This document shows positions 35,312 through 42,746 of a DNA stretch of 64,000 bases, piece after piece; the stretch's first letter is position 1, and each line of letters opens with the position of its first letter. The notes under the pieces were generated by a model. It made no database searches and was not told the origin of the DNA. It was given only the letters and a program-made list of their open reading frames with translations. Location of the stretch: the NCBI GenBank assembly GCA_038327195.1, contig JBBQKU010000001.1:136183-200182 (forward strand), written 5' to 3'. The position numbers were made by a program, and so were the translations under genes. This DNA comes from UBA4416 sp038327195. Lineage in GTDB: Bacteria > Bacteroidota > Bacteroidia > B-17B0 > Aurantibacillaceae.

Positions 35312-35724
35312 ACTTTGTGTCTTCCAATTTTGATATTGTAACGAATACAATCCCAATATTCTTTGCTGTAGCTTACAAAAATTTCTTCTCCAGCTGAAAT
35401 GTTTTTTGTAGCAACAATAAAACATTTATCACCTTCGATATCATAAACACAATTGTTTTTCAATCCTTTTACTCTTCCTAAACCAGCTGCATCATTTGCA
35501 AATCTCGCTTTGTGTTGTGGCGTGTTAAACGCATCAATACAACGCTTTTTATTTATAAAAAACAAATAGCCGTCTTTATTTAATTCAACACGTTTTTCGT
35601 ATTCTTTCCAATCAATAATTTCGCCTTCGTATTCAATTACTTTTTCGCCTTTTTTAATTGCCGTTGTAGTAAATAAACCTTTACCTGAATTTGGTAGTTG
35701 TGATGTTTTAACTGTTAGTGCCAT
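35308..35724 (-). CDS. SET-domain protein
   Basis: 138 residues from the ATG at 35724 (MALTVKTSQLPNSGKGLF). It is essentially a lone SET domain: GKGLFTTTAIKKGEKVIEYEG at the start, RFANDAAGLGRVKGLKNNC in the position of the NHS motif, and GEEIFVSYSKEYW at the end. SET proteins methylate lysines; the bacterial substrates are mostly unknown. The stop codon overlaps that of rsmA within TTAA, and a -7 box stands only six bases before the ATG, so its mRNA may be nearly leaderless. Confidence 0.82.
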   Translation of the reverse strand: MALTVKTSQLPNSGKGLFTTTAIKKGEKVIEYEGEIIDWKEYEKRVELNKDGYLFFINKKRCIDAFNTPQHKARFANDAAGLGRVKGLKNNCVYDIEGDKCFIVATKNISAGEEIFVSYSKEYWDCIRYNIKIGRHKV

Positions 35725-35730
35725 AGTTTG

Positions 35731-35738
35731 CAAATATA
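35731..35738 (-). promoter_or_regulatory. -7 box of the SET gene, close to the start codon
   Basis: Minus-strand TATATTTG matches TAnnTTTG fully and ends six bases before the ATG. The transcript would start at or near the start codon. No clear -33 box is visible at the usual spacing. Confidence 0.4.
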
Positions 35739-35806
35739 ACTGCCTTATCGGATATTTTTGAAAATAAATATTAACTTTATATACATAAATCGTAAAAAGT
35801 TATCAT

Positions 35807-37168
35807 ATGAAAAAACAAATACTTTGCTTGAGTTTAGCTGTAAGCAGTTTTGCAATTGCACAAACGCCTAGTCCAGATTGGAGTGTCAATCAATCAACTA
35901 ATTTTCCTTATGTATCTGCTGGAACAAGATATTTGGATGCTGTTAATTCAAACGTATTATGGGCTATTGGTTATGATGGTTTTGCTGCCTCTAGAAATTA
36001 TAATTCATTTTCACGTACAATTAATGGTGGTACTTCTTACAATGTTGGAAAAGTATTTCCTGATACAAATACATACGTGGTTTCAAGCATTGAAGGTATT
36101 GATGCTAATACTGCTTGGGTTACAGCTTATGTAAAAGCAACTGGAAATAAAGGTGTAGTATTTAAAACAAGTAATGGTGGAACAACTTGGACTAACGGTG
36201 GAAATGCTACCATGTTTTCAAACACTTCGTCATTTGCAAATTTAACGTGTTTCACTAGCACAAATACTGGTATTACAATGGGTGATCCAAAAGGTGGAGA
36301 GTTTGAAATTTATAGAACAACTGATGCTGGAGCAACTTGGTCAGTTGTACCTGGCGCTAATATTCCTAACCCTTCATCAACTACAGAATATGGTTTTGTG
36401 GATGTATATACTAAATTAGGTACACATATTTGGTTTGGTACATCAACAGGTCGAGTTTATCATTCATTAGATGAAGGTTTAAACTGGACAGTTGGAACTG
36501 TTACTGGCGCAACTGCTGGTGTTACAGCACTAGCATTTACTGATGCAAATAATGGTTTAGCTTACGGTTATGCAACAGGAAGTGTTTTTGGATTATATAG
36601 CACAAATAATGGCGGTAATACCTGGACGGCTATGCCAGTTCCAGTTGAATTAGGAATGAATGATATTTGCGCCGTACCAGGAACAAATAATTACGTGTCA
36701 TGTGGCGCAGCTACTGGAAATACAGTATTGTCTTATTCTGGAGACCAAGGTTTAACTTGGACTGATTGGGGAAGTTTTGGTATTCAATATTTGAAAATTG
36801 ATTTTGCTAATTCTACCTCAGGCTGGGCTGGAACATTTTCTGATCCAACTACTGCAAGTATTGGAGGTATTTATAAATATAATGGTACATTATTGTCTAC
36901 TCAAAATTTTAACAATGATAATTTTAAACTAAATATTTACCCAAATCCTTCTTCTGGTTTAATTACATTTGATTTACCAATTTCTAAAAATAAAACGGTA
37001 TTAGAAATCACCGATGTGTTAGGTAAAAGCGTTTATTTTGACACGTTAAACGAGCAAACTACTGATTCTAAAAAACAAATTAATTTAGATTTTTTACCAA
37101 AGGGTGTTTACACAGCAACATTAAAAAATAATAATGAAGTTTCAGTTAAAAAAATTATTTTGCAATAA
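35807..37168 (+). CDS. T9SS cargo: BNR/YCF48-type repeat protein with sorting domain
   Basis: 453 residues. Signal peptide in residues 1-19 (ending AIAQ). Repeated TxDGGxTW-like units (INGGTSYNVG, SNGGTTWTNG, TDAGATWSVV, NNGGNTWTAM, GDQGLTWTDW) form a beta-propeller of the BNR/YCF48 kind. The last 75 residues are a type A sorting domain (LNIYPNPSSGLITFDL ... LPKGVYTATL ... KKIILQ). It should be exported by the T9SS and bound to the surface or released. A stand-alone gene with a terminator after it. The ligand is unknown. Confidence 0.83.
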   Translation: MKKQILCLSLAVSSFAIAQTPSPDWSVNQSTNFPYVSAGTRYLDAVNSNVLWAIGYDGFAASRNYNSFSRTINGGTSYNVGKVFPDTNTYVVSSIEGIDANTAWVTAYVKATGNKGVVFKTSNGGTTWTNGGNATMFSNTSSFANLTCFTSTNTGITMGDPKGGEFEIYRTTDAGATWSVVPGANIPNPSSTTEYGFVDVYTKLGTHIWFGTSTGRVYHSLDEGLNWTVGTVTGATAGVTALAFTDANNGLAYGYATGSVFGLYSTNNGGNTWTAMPVPVELGMNDICAVPGTNNYVSCGAATGNTVLSYSGDQGLTWTDWGSFGIQYLKIDFANSTSGWAGTFSDPTTASIGGIYKYNGTLLSTQNFNNDNFKLNIYPNPSSGLITFDLPISKNKTVLEITDVLGKSVYFDTLNEQTTDSKKQINLDFLPKGVYTATLKNNNEVSVKKIILQ

Positions 37169-37188
37169 TTTTTAAAGAATAATTTTTT

Positions 37189-37220
37189 AAAAAGGGATAT
37201 TAAATAGTATCCCTTTTTTA
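37189..37220 (+). terminator. rho-independent terminator after the propeller protein
   Basis: AAAAAGGGATA and TATCCCTTTTT pair around an eight-base loop (ttaaatag), followed by more T. Perfect stem. Confidence 0.8.
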
Positions 37221-37255
37221 TTGAAAAAATGTACTTTTATTATAGATAATTTATT

Positions 37256-38368
37256 ATGGCAAACGATTTTAACGAAAAAACAGCAGAGGTTGGCAATTTT
37301 ATAAAGTGTAAAGATTGTGGTGGAAATCTTAAATATTTAATAGGAACTCCTTATTTAAATTGTGAATACTGTGGAGCAAAAAATGTAATTGAATCCGAAA
37401 AAGAAACTGTAATTATTGAGAATGATTTTGAAAGTTTTTTAGTTGAAAAAGAACATCAAGAGGATAAAAAAGAAATCAGTACGGTAAAATGTACAAACTG
37501 TGCAGCTTCAACAACACTGCCAGCAAATGTTACGTCTAGTAATTGTCCTTATTGCGATACGCCTTTAGTTATTAAAAATGCTTCTACATCAAGTATAATA
37601 AAGCCATCTTATTTACTTCCCTTTAAAATAGATCGAAAAAAAGCTTCGTCTGAATTCGTTTCTTGGGCTAAAGGGTTATGGTTTGCCCCAAATAAATTAA
37701 AACAATATGCCGAACATTCTGCTGAAAAATTGAATGGAATTTATATGCCTTATTGGACATATGACTCAAATACGGTTACGGATTATTCGGGTATGCGTGG
37801 CGTTTATTATTACGTCACAGAAACGTATACGGATAAAGATGGTAAAACTCAAACCCATCAAGTTCAGCATACCAATTGGTTTCCAGCAAGTGGAATTGTT
37901 CATAACGAATTTGATGATGTGTTAGTCGTGTCTTCCAAATCTTTACCTGAAAATTTGGCAAATGACTTAGAGCCTTGGGATTTACCTGATTTGGTAAACT
38001 ATGATGATAAATTTTTAAGTGGGTTTATAACTGAAAGTTACCAAGTCGATTTAAGAACGGGATTTGAAAAAGCAAAAGTGAAAATGCAGTCTGTTATAAA
38101 GTCAACGGTAATTTCAGATATTGGAGGTGATGTGCAGCAAATTACAACAATGAACTCAAGTTATAATGACATAACGTTTAAGCATATTTTATTACCTGTT
38201 TGGTTGAGTTCTTATAAATATAAAGATAAGGTTTATCGTTTTTTAATAAATGCTCGCACTGGTGAAGTGCAAGGAGAAAGACCTTACTCTGCAATAAAAA
38301 TCTTCTTATTAGTTAGTGCAATTTTAGCAGTAGTTGGAACAGTTCTTTATTTTGCTAATAAAAAGTAA
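37256..38368 (+). CDS. double zinc-ribbon, C-terminal-anchored membrane protein
   Basis: 370 residues. Two four-cysteine zinc ribbons: C18-x2-C21 with C36-x2-C39, and C79-x2-C82 with C97-x2-C100. A central domain of about 230 residues has PSYLLPFKIDRKKA and LNGIYMPYWTYD. One transmembrane helix at about 350-366 with a short KK end, so the bulk is likely cytoplasmic. Similar proteins are often labelled as relatives of a primosomal helicase because of the zinc ribbons, but no helicase motif is present. Function unknown. Confidence 0.68.
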   Translation: MANDFNEKTAEVGNFIKCKDCGGNLKYLIGTPYLNCEYCGAKNVIESEKETVIIENDFESFLVEKEHQEDKKEISTVKCTNCAASTTLPANVTSSNCPYCDTPLVIKNASTSSIIKPSYLLPFKIDRKKASSEFVSWAKGLWFAPNKLKQYAEHSAEKLNGIYMPYWTYDSNTVTDYSGMRGVYYYVTETYTDKDGKTQTHQVQHTNWFPASGIVHNEFDDVLVVSSKSLPENLANDLEPWDLPDLVNYDDKFLSGFITESYQVDLRTGFEKAKVKMQSVIKSTVISDIGGDVQQITTMNSSYNDITFKHILLPVWLSSYKYKDKVYRFLINARTGEVQGERPYSAIKIFLLVSAILAVVGTVLYFANKK

Positions 38369-38376
38369 AAGCATAA

Positions 38377-38673
38377 CTAAGCTTTTTTAACCTTAGTTGG
38401 CCTTATGCCTAATTTTTTCATGCTTCTATGTTTTTGTTTCTTAGCATTTCTGTTCATGCGTTTAACGTCTTTTGCGTTTTGTTTGCTTAACTCAGAACTT
38501 GGTTTGTTTTTCCCTTTTTTATCTAAATATGGGTTAAATGCTTCACGAGGTTTATGTCTCTTTCCCGATTTTCGCCACATTTTTTTTCGTTCTTTACTCT
38601 CTGTAAACTGAGCTTTTAAAGGTAAAGAGCTGATAATAGTTAAAGCTAAAATATATATAATTTGTTTTATCAT
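38377..38673 (-). CDS. small basic secreted protein
   Basis: 98 residues: signal peptide (MIKQIIYILALTIISSLPLKAQ) and a strongly basic mature part (KKMWRKSGKRHKPREAF, KRMNRNAKKQKHRSMKKLG). It converges on the zinc-ribbon gene, nine bases away. The high Lys/Arg content would suit binding to nucleic acid, LPS or cell wall. I do not recognise a characterised family. Confidence 0.6.
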   Translation of the reverse strand: MIKQIIYILALTIISSLPLKAQFTESKERKKMWRKSGKRHKPREAFNPYLDKKGKNKPSSELSKQNAKDVKRMNRNAKKQKHRSMKKLGIRPTKVKKA

Positions 38674-38707
38674 CTTTTACAAATAACGCAGTTTTTGATA
38701 ATGGATA

Positions 38708-38754
38708 CACTATTTGCACTTTATTTTACTAACAGTTTTACTGTTTAAATAGTG
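38708..38754. promoter_or_regulatory. nested inverted repeats upstream of bioB, candidate operator
   Basis: AACAGT-TTT-ACTGTT (38731-38745) lies inside CACTATTT (38708-38715) ... AAATAGTG (38747-38754). The right arm touches the -33 box. A biotin-responsive repressor or BirA-like site is a possibility, but the sequence is not the E. coli BirA operator. Confidence 0.5.
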
Positions 38755-38786
38755 TTTTGATGTTTATTGGTTTTGTAGTAAATTTG
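38755..38786 (+). promoter_or_regulatory. promoter of bioB
   Basis: TTTTG at 38755-38759, 19-base spacer, TAAATTTG at 38779-38786 (full match to TAnnTTTG). The predicted start near 38793 is downstream of the alternative TTG at 38757 and upstream of the ATG at 38808, which decides the bioB start. Confidence 0.65.
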
Positions 38787-38807
38787 TTTGAATTAGAATA
38801 TGAGATT

Positions 38808-39785
38808 ATGATAAATAAAGATTGGACAAAAGAAGAAATATTAGAAGTATATAACACTCCTTTAATGGAGCTAATTTATAAAGCAGCAGAAGTTCATAAG
38901 CAACATCACACAGTAGGAGAAGTTCAAGTAAGCTCTTTGTTATCTATTAAAACTGGCGGTTGCCCAGAAGATTGCTCGTATTGTCCCCAAGCTGCTAGGT
39001 ATCATACTGAGGTTAAAGTTCATAAATTAATGAGTGTTCCAGAAGTTGATGAAGCTGCAAATAATGCTAAAGCTGGCGGGGCAAGTCGTATGTGCTTAGG
39101 AGCTGCTTGGCGTGAAGTACGCGATAATAAAGATTTTGATACCGTGCTTGATATGGTAAAAACAATCAATAGTAAAGGTTTAGAAGTATGTGCAACTCTT
39201 GGCATGGTTACCGAAGATCAAGCACGCAGATTAGCCGATGCTGGTTTGTATGCATACAATCACAATATTGATACAAGTGAAGAGAATTACGAAAAAATTA
39301 TTTCTACTCGTACGTTTGACGACCGTTTAAATACAATTCATAATGTAAGAAAAGCTGGATTAACTGTTTGTTCAGGTGGTATAATTGGAATGGGAGAATC
39401 TGTAAATGATAGAGTAGGGATGTTGTATACTTTAAGCCTATTGCGTCCTCAACCAGAATCCGTTCCTATAAATGCATTAGTTGCAGTTGAAGGTACTCCA
39501 ATGGAAGATCAACCACCGGTTCCAATTTGGGATATGGTTCGCATGATTGCAACTGCTCGCATCATTTTACCAAGAACTGCAGTGCGTTTATCTGCGGGCC
39601 GTTTAAGCATGAGCATGGAAGGTCAAGCATTATGTTTTATGGCTGGTGCAAATTCTATTTTTGCAGGTGAAAAATTATTGACAACTCCAAATCCTTTATA
39701 TAATCAAGACATGGAAATGTTTAAAATACTTGGATTAAACACAAAAAAAGCTTTTGTAGATAAGTTGAAAAATGAATTGGTTTAG
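38808..39785 (+). CDS. bioB: biotin synthase
   Basis: 325 residues from the ATG at 38808 (MINKDWTKEEILEVYNTPL). The radical-SAM cluster ligands are C52-x3-C56-x2-C59 in GGCPEDCSYCPQ. YNHNIDTS, ETS-like and CSGGIIGMGES segments and the end motif with R in TAVRLSAGRLSMS (ligand of the second iron-sulfur cluster) are present. It inserts sulfur into dethiobiotin to make biotin. A longer reading from TTG at 38757 would include promoter sequence. Followed after 69 bases by a WG-repeat gene and then bioF. Confidence 0.96.
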   Translation: MINKDWTKEEILEVYNTPLMELIYKAAEVHKQHHTVGEVQVSSLLSIKTGGCPEDCSYCPQAARYHTEVKVHKLMSVPEVDEAANNAKAGGASRMCLGAAWREVRDNKDFDTVLDMVKTINSKGLEVCATLGMVTEDQARRLADAGLYAYNHNIDTSEENYEKIISTRTFDDRLNTIHNVRKAGLTVCSGGIIGMGESVNDRVGMLYTLSLLRPQPESVPINALVAVEGTPMEDQPPVPIWDMVRMIATARIILPRTAVRLSAGRLSMSMEGQALCFMAGANSIFAGEKLLTTPNPLYNQDMEMFKILGLNTKKAFVDKLKNELV

Positions 39786-39854
39786 TTTTTAACTTTTATT
39801 AATTTTTTTCGGTATAGTCTTTGTAAATAGTTATTCAACTTAATAAAAAATAAA

Positions 39855-40331
39855 ATGAAGAAAATAATTTTAATTCTAACGTCAATTGTTTTTATAAATT
39901 CAATTAACGCACAGTCTTCCGAAATATCTAGTAAATACGATAAAATTAGCAAGTTCAACAATGGACGTGCTTTTGTATATAAATCAGACAAGGTTGGTTT
40001 AATCGATAAAGATGGAAAAGAAATAATAAAACCTGAGTATGAAAGAATTTCTCCTTTTGGAAAAGATGGAATTGCTTACACGTATAAAAAAAATAAAGTG
40101 GGTTTAATAAACACTGAAGGAAAAGTTATTGTAGATAATATTTATGATTATATCGGTCATTTTGTTTCTGGAAATGCTACAGTAAGAATAAAAAATTTGA
40201 CTGGAATAATTAATAAAGAAGGAAAGTTAATTGTTGAAGTGAAATATGATAAATTAACTTGTGAAGAAGGTGGTGTTATTAAAGCTACAAATATTGATGG
40301 AACTCAAGTTATTATTAAACCAAATAACTAA
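39855..40331 (+). CDS. secreted WG-repeat protein between bioB and bioF
   Basis: 158 residues. Signal peptide in residues 1-19 (ending NSINAQ). Three to four WG/KWG-type units follow (VGLIDKDGKEIIKPEYERI, VGLINTEGKVIVDNIYDYI, TGIINKEGKLIVEVKYDKL). The repeat forms small beta propeller-like or solenoid domains in exported proteins. Its stop shares one base with the bioF ATG (TAATG), so it is translated with a biotin gene, although nothing in the repeat suggests a biotin role. Could be a chance insertion or a real partner. Confidence 0.75.
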   Translation: MKKIILILTSIVFINSINAQSSEISSKYDKISKFNNGRAFVYKSDKVGLIDKDGKEIIKPEYERISPFGKDGIAYTYKKNKVGLINTEGKVIVDNIYDYIGHFVSGNATVRIKNLTGIINKEGKLIVEVKYDKLTCEEGGVIKATNIDGTQVIIKPNN

Positions 40332-41458
40332 TGTCTTTTGGACAAAAGTTTCCGGCAAAACTTTCTGAATTAATTGAATTAAGAAAAAATAATTTTTCTT
40401 TACGAAAACTTAATTTCAGTTTTCCAAGCATTGATTTTTCTACTAATGATTATTTAGGTTTTTCTTCTCAAGGAATACTTTCAGAGGAATTAAAAAACTT
40501 TCAATCATCCAATAAATTTGGATCAACAGGCTCTCGATTAATTTCAGGAAATTCTTTGCTTTTTGATGAAACAGAAAAGGAAATTGCAAATTTTCATAAT
40601 TCAGAAAGCGCACTTATTTTCAATTCTGGGTACGATGCAAATGTTGGTTTACTTTCTTCTGTACCACAAAAAGGTGATTTAGTTTTGTATGACGAATTCA
40701 TTCATGCTTCAATTATCGATGGTATTAGATTAAGTTTTGCAACCCATTTTAAATTTAAACACAACGATTTAGAAGATTTAAAATTAAAAATAGAAAGGTA
40801 CCATACGTTATTTAAAGAAATTTATATAGTGGTTGAAAGTGTTTATTCTATGGATGGAGATTGTTCTCCATTAATAGAAATGGTTAATATCACGAAATTA
40901 TTTAACGCGCATTTAATAGTAGATGAAGCACATGCTATTGGTGTTTTTGGTAAAAACGGAAAAGGATTATGTAATGAATTAAATATCGAAACGGATTGCT
41001 TCGCACGAATTTATACATATGGCAAAGCTCTTGGATGCCATGGCGCATCTGTTGTTGGGAGCGCCGAGCTAATAAATTACTTAATTAATTTTGCAAGATC
41101 ATTTATTTATACAACGGCAATGCCCGAGCATACTTTATTGGCAATTAAAGCTGCATACATTTTATTATGCAAATCAAATGAACTTGAAAAATTAAAATCA
41201 AATATTGAATATTTCAATCAAGCAATAAAATCCAATCAAACTTTTATTGAAAGTAAAAGTGCAATTCACTGTTATTTGAAATCAGGAAATGAGAACGTAC
41301 AAAAACTTGAAGAAAAATTAGCAAGAGAAAATTTCTTTGTCAAATCAATTAAAAGCCCTACCGTAAAAACAAATAAAGAAAGGATGCGGATTTGTTTACA
41401 CTCATTTAATTCGAAAGAAGATATAGACAAAATTGTATTAATGATAACGACTCAATAA
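40331..41458 (+). CDS. bioF: 8-amino-7-oxononanoate synthase or close alpha-oxoamine synthase
   Basis: 375 residues. PLP-dependent fold type I: FGSTGSRLISGNS, IVDEAHAIGVFG, and TYGKALGCHGAS containing the PLP lysine. The family includes BioF (pimeloyl-ACP + alanine to KAPA) and related enzymes such as Kbl and serine palmitoyltransferase. Position in a biotin operon supports BioF. The ATG overlaps the WG-repeat stop by one base. Six bases separate its stop from the convergent porV stop. bioA and bioD are not in the window. Confidence 0.87.
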   Translation: MSFGQKFPAKLSELIELRKNNFSLRKLNFSFPSIDFSTNDYLGFSSQGILSEELKNFQSSNKFGSTGSRLISGNSLLFDETEKEIANFHNSESALIFNSGYDANVGLLSSVPQKGDLVLYDEFIHASIIDGIRLSFATHFKFKHNDLEDLKLKIERYHTLFKEIYIVVESVYSMDGDCSPLIEMVNITKLFNAHLIVDEAHAIGVFGKNGKGLCNELNIETDCFARIYTYGKALGCHGASVVGSAELINYLINFARSFIYTTAMPEHTLLAIKAAYILLCKSNELEKLKSNIEYFNQAIKSNQTFIESKSAIHCYLKSGNENVQKLEEKLARENFFVKSIKSPTVKTNKERMRICLHSFNSKEDIDKIVLMITTQ

Positions 41459-41464
41459 TATTTT

Positions 41465-42709
41465 TTATTCAGTTGGTTTTGCTTCATCTTTGTTTTGAGA
41501 CTTAAAGGCATCAAAATCAAAAGTTAAGGTAAATCGTAACGTGTTTTGTAATGGATTACGTTGAGTTATTGGAATTAAATAAGCCATGTCTAATCCAAAA
41601 ACGTTATATCTTAACCCAATACCTGCAGTAAAAAATTTGCGGTTACCTTTTGTTTTTGCTTCATTAAAATAACCGGCTCTTACCGCAAATGTTTTTGCAT
41701 ACCAATATTCAAAACCTAAACTGTAGTTTATTTCCTTTAATTCTTCGCTGCTACCACCTGGAGCATCATTAAATGATTGAAGTATGCCTTTTGCAATGCC
41801 TACATTTGGGTTTTTTCCAGCAGTAATAATTTTTTCTTGCGTGCTAGAATTTATTGAATCATTGCCGCGAGAATCTTTTAAATAAATGGGTGGTGTTGGA
41901 ACTAATAATTTATTTATGTCTCCATAAATCCCAAATGTATTATAATCATCAATAATCATTTTTAAGCCAGCGCCCAGTCTTAAATTCATTGGGATAAAAT
42001 CTCTTTGAACAGAATAACTTACTTTAGATCCGATATTACTAAAAACTAAACCAGCAGTTGCAACTGCTTTTTTACCGTTTAATGTTAATTTTTTAGAGTT
42101 GTAATAAAACCCTAAATCTACAGCAGTTGAAGTTCCAGCTTTTGTAGCTTGTCCATTACTTAATGTATAATTGCCAGTTAGGTTTGAACGGATGTATCTT
42201 ACTGCTAATCCAGCAGAAAAAGTTTGAGATAATTTTTGTGAATAAGCTAAATCTAATGCAAATTCATTAGGTCTAAATTGCCCTGTTGTATTACCAACGA
42301 TATCAGTAAATGTAATGTTACCTAAAGAAAAATAGCGTAATGATGCGCCTATTGCTTGAGTTTTACTAATCTTACTATATCCTGAAATGTAATACAAATA
42401 AATATCTGGTACTAATTGTTTTAACCAGGGCGTTACGTTTATGGCTGCCCCCGATTTTTTTTCAGCAAATGCCAATTTTGCAACATTCCAATGAATGCTA
42501 TTTCCATCAGCTGGTGTAGCAGCTCCAACTTCGCCCATTGCACCACTTCGCGAATCTGGACAAATTAATAAAAAAGGAACAGCAGTTGTAATTGTATTTA
42601 CTCTACCACTTAATTCTTGTGTGGTTAAAGTTTTAGGCGCTGCCTGTCCAAATATTTGACTTGAAATTAAAACGCTACTACTTATCGTTCCTAAAATTTG
42701 TTTTTGCAT
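41465..42709 (-). CDS. porV: type IX secretion outer-membrane channel/shuttle protein PorV
   Basis: 414 residues. Signal peptide in residues 1-22. Then FLLICPDSRSGAMGEVGAATPAD, the PorV signature (ICPDSRAGAMG in relatives), and HWNVAKLAF. The rest is a 14-strand FadL-like barrel pattern ending in LRYNVFGLDMAYL and LRFTLTFDF. PorV collects T9SS substrates at the translocon and carries them to PorU. It is 37 bases downstream of porU in the same direction, so the two form an operon. Distinct from the PorV2-like protein at 15992. Confidence 0.92.
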   Translation of the reverse strand: MQKQILGTISSSVLISSQIFGQAAPKTLTTQELSGRVNTITTAVPFLLICPDSRSGAMGEVGAATPADGNSIHWNVAKLAFAEKKSGAAINVTPWLKQLVPDIYLYYISGYSKISKTQAIGASLRYFSLGNITFTDIVGNTTGQFRPNEFALDLAYSQKLSQTFSAGLAVRYIRSNLTGNYTLSNGQATKAGTSTAVDLGFYYNSKKLTLNGKKAVATAGLVFSNIGSKVSYSVQRDFIPMNLRLGAGLKMIIDDYNTFGIYGDINKLLVPTPPIYLKDSRGNDSINSSTQEKIITAGKNPNVGIAKGILQSFNDAPGGSSEELKEINYSLGFEYWYAKTFAVRAGYFNEAKTKGNRKFFTAGIGLRYNVFGLDMAYLIPITQRNPLQNTLRFTLTFDFDAFKSQNKDEAKPTE

Positions 42710-42746
42710 TATTTTTCTTTTTAAAAAGAGAGGTTCAAAGATAAGA

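Noticed and set aside
38757..38807. Longer bioB starting at TTG 38757
   Set aside because: The stretch holds the -33 and -7 boxes, so it is promoter, not coding sequence; BioB motifs all lie after 38808.
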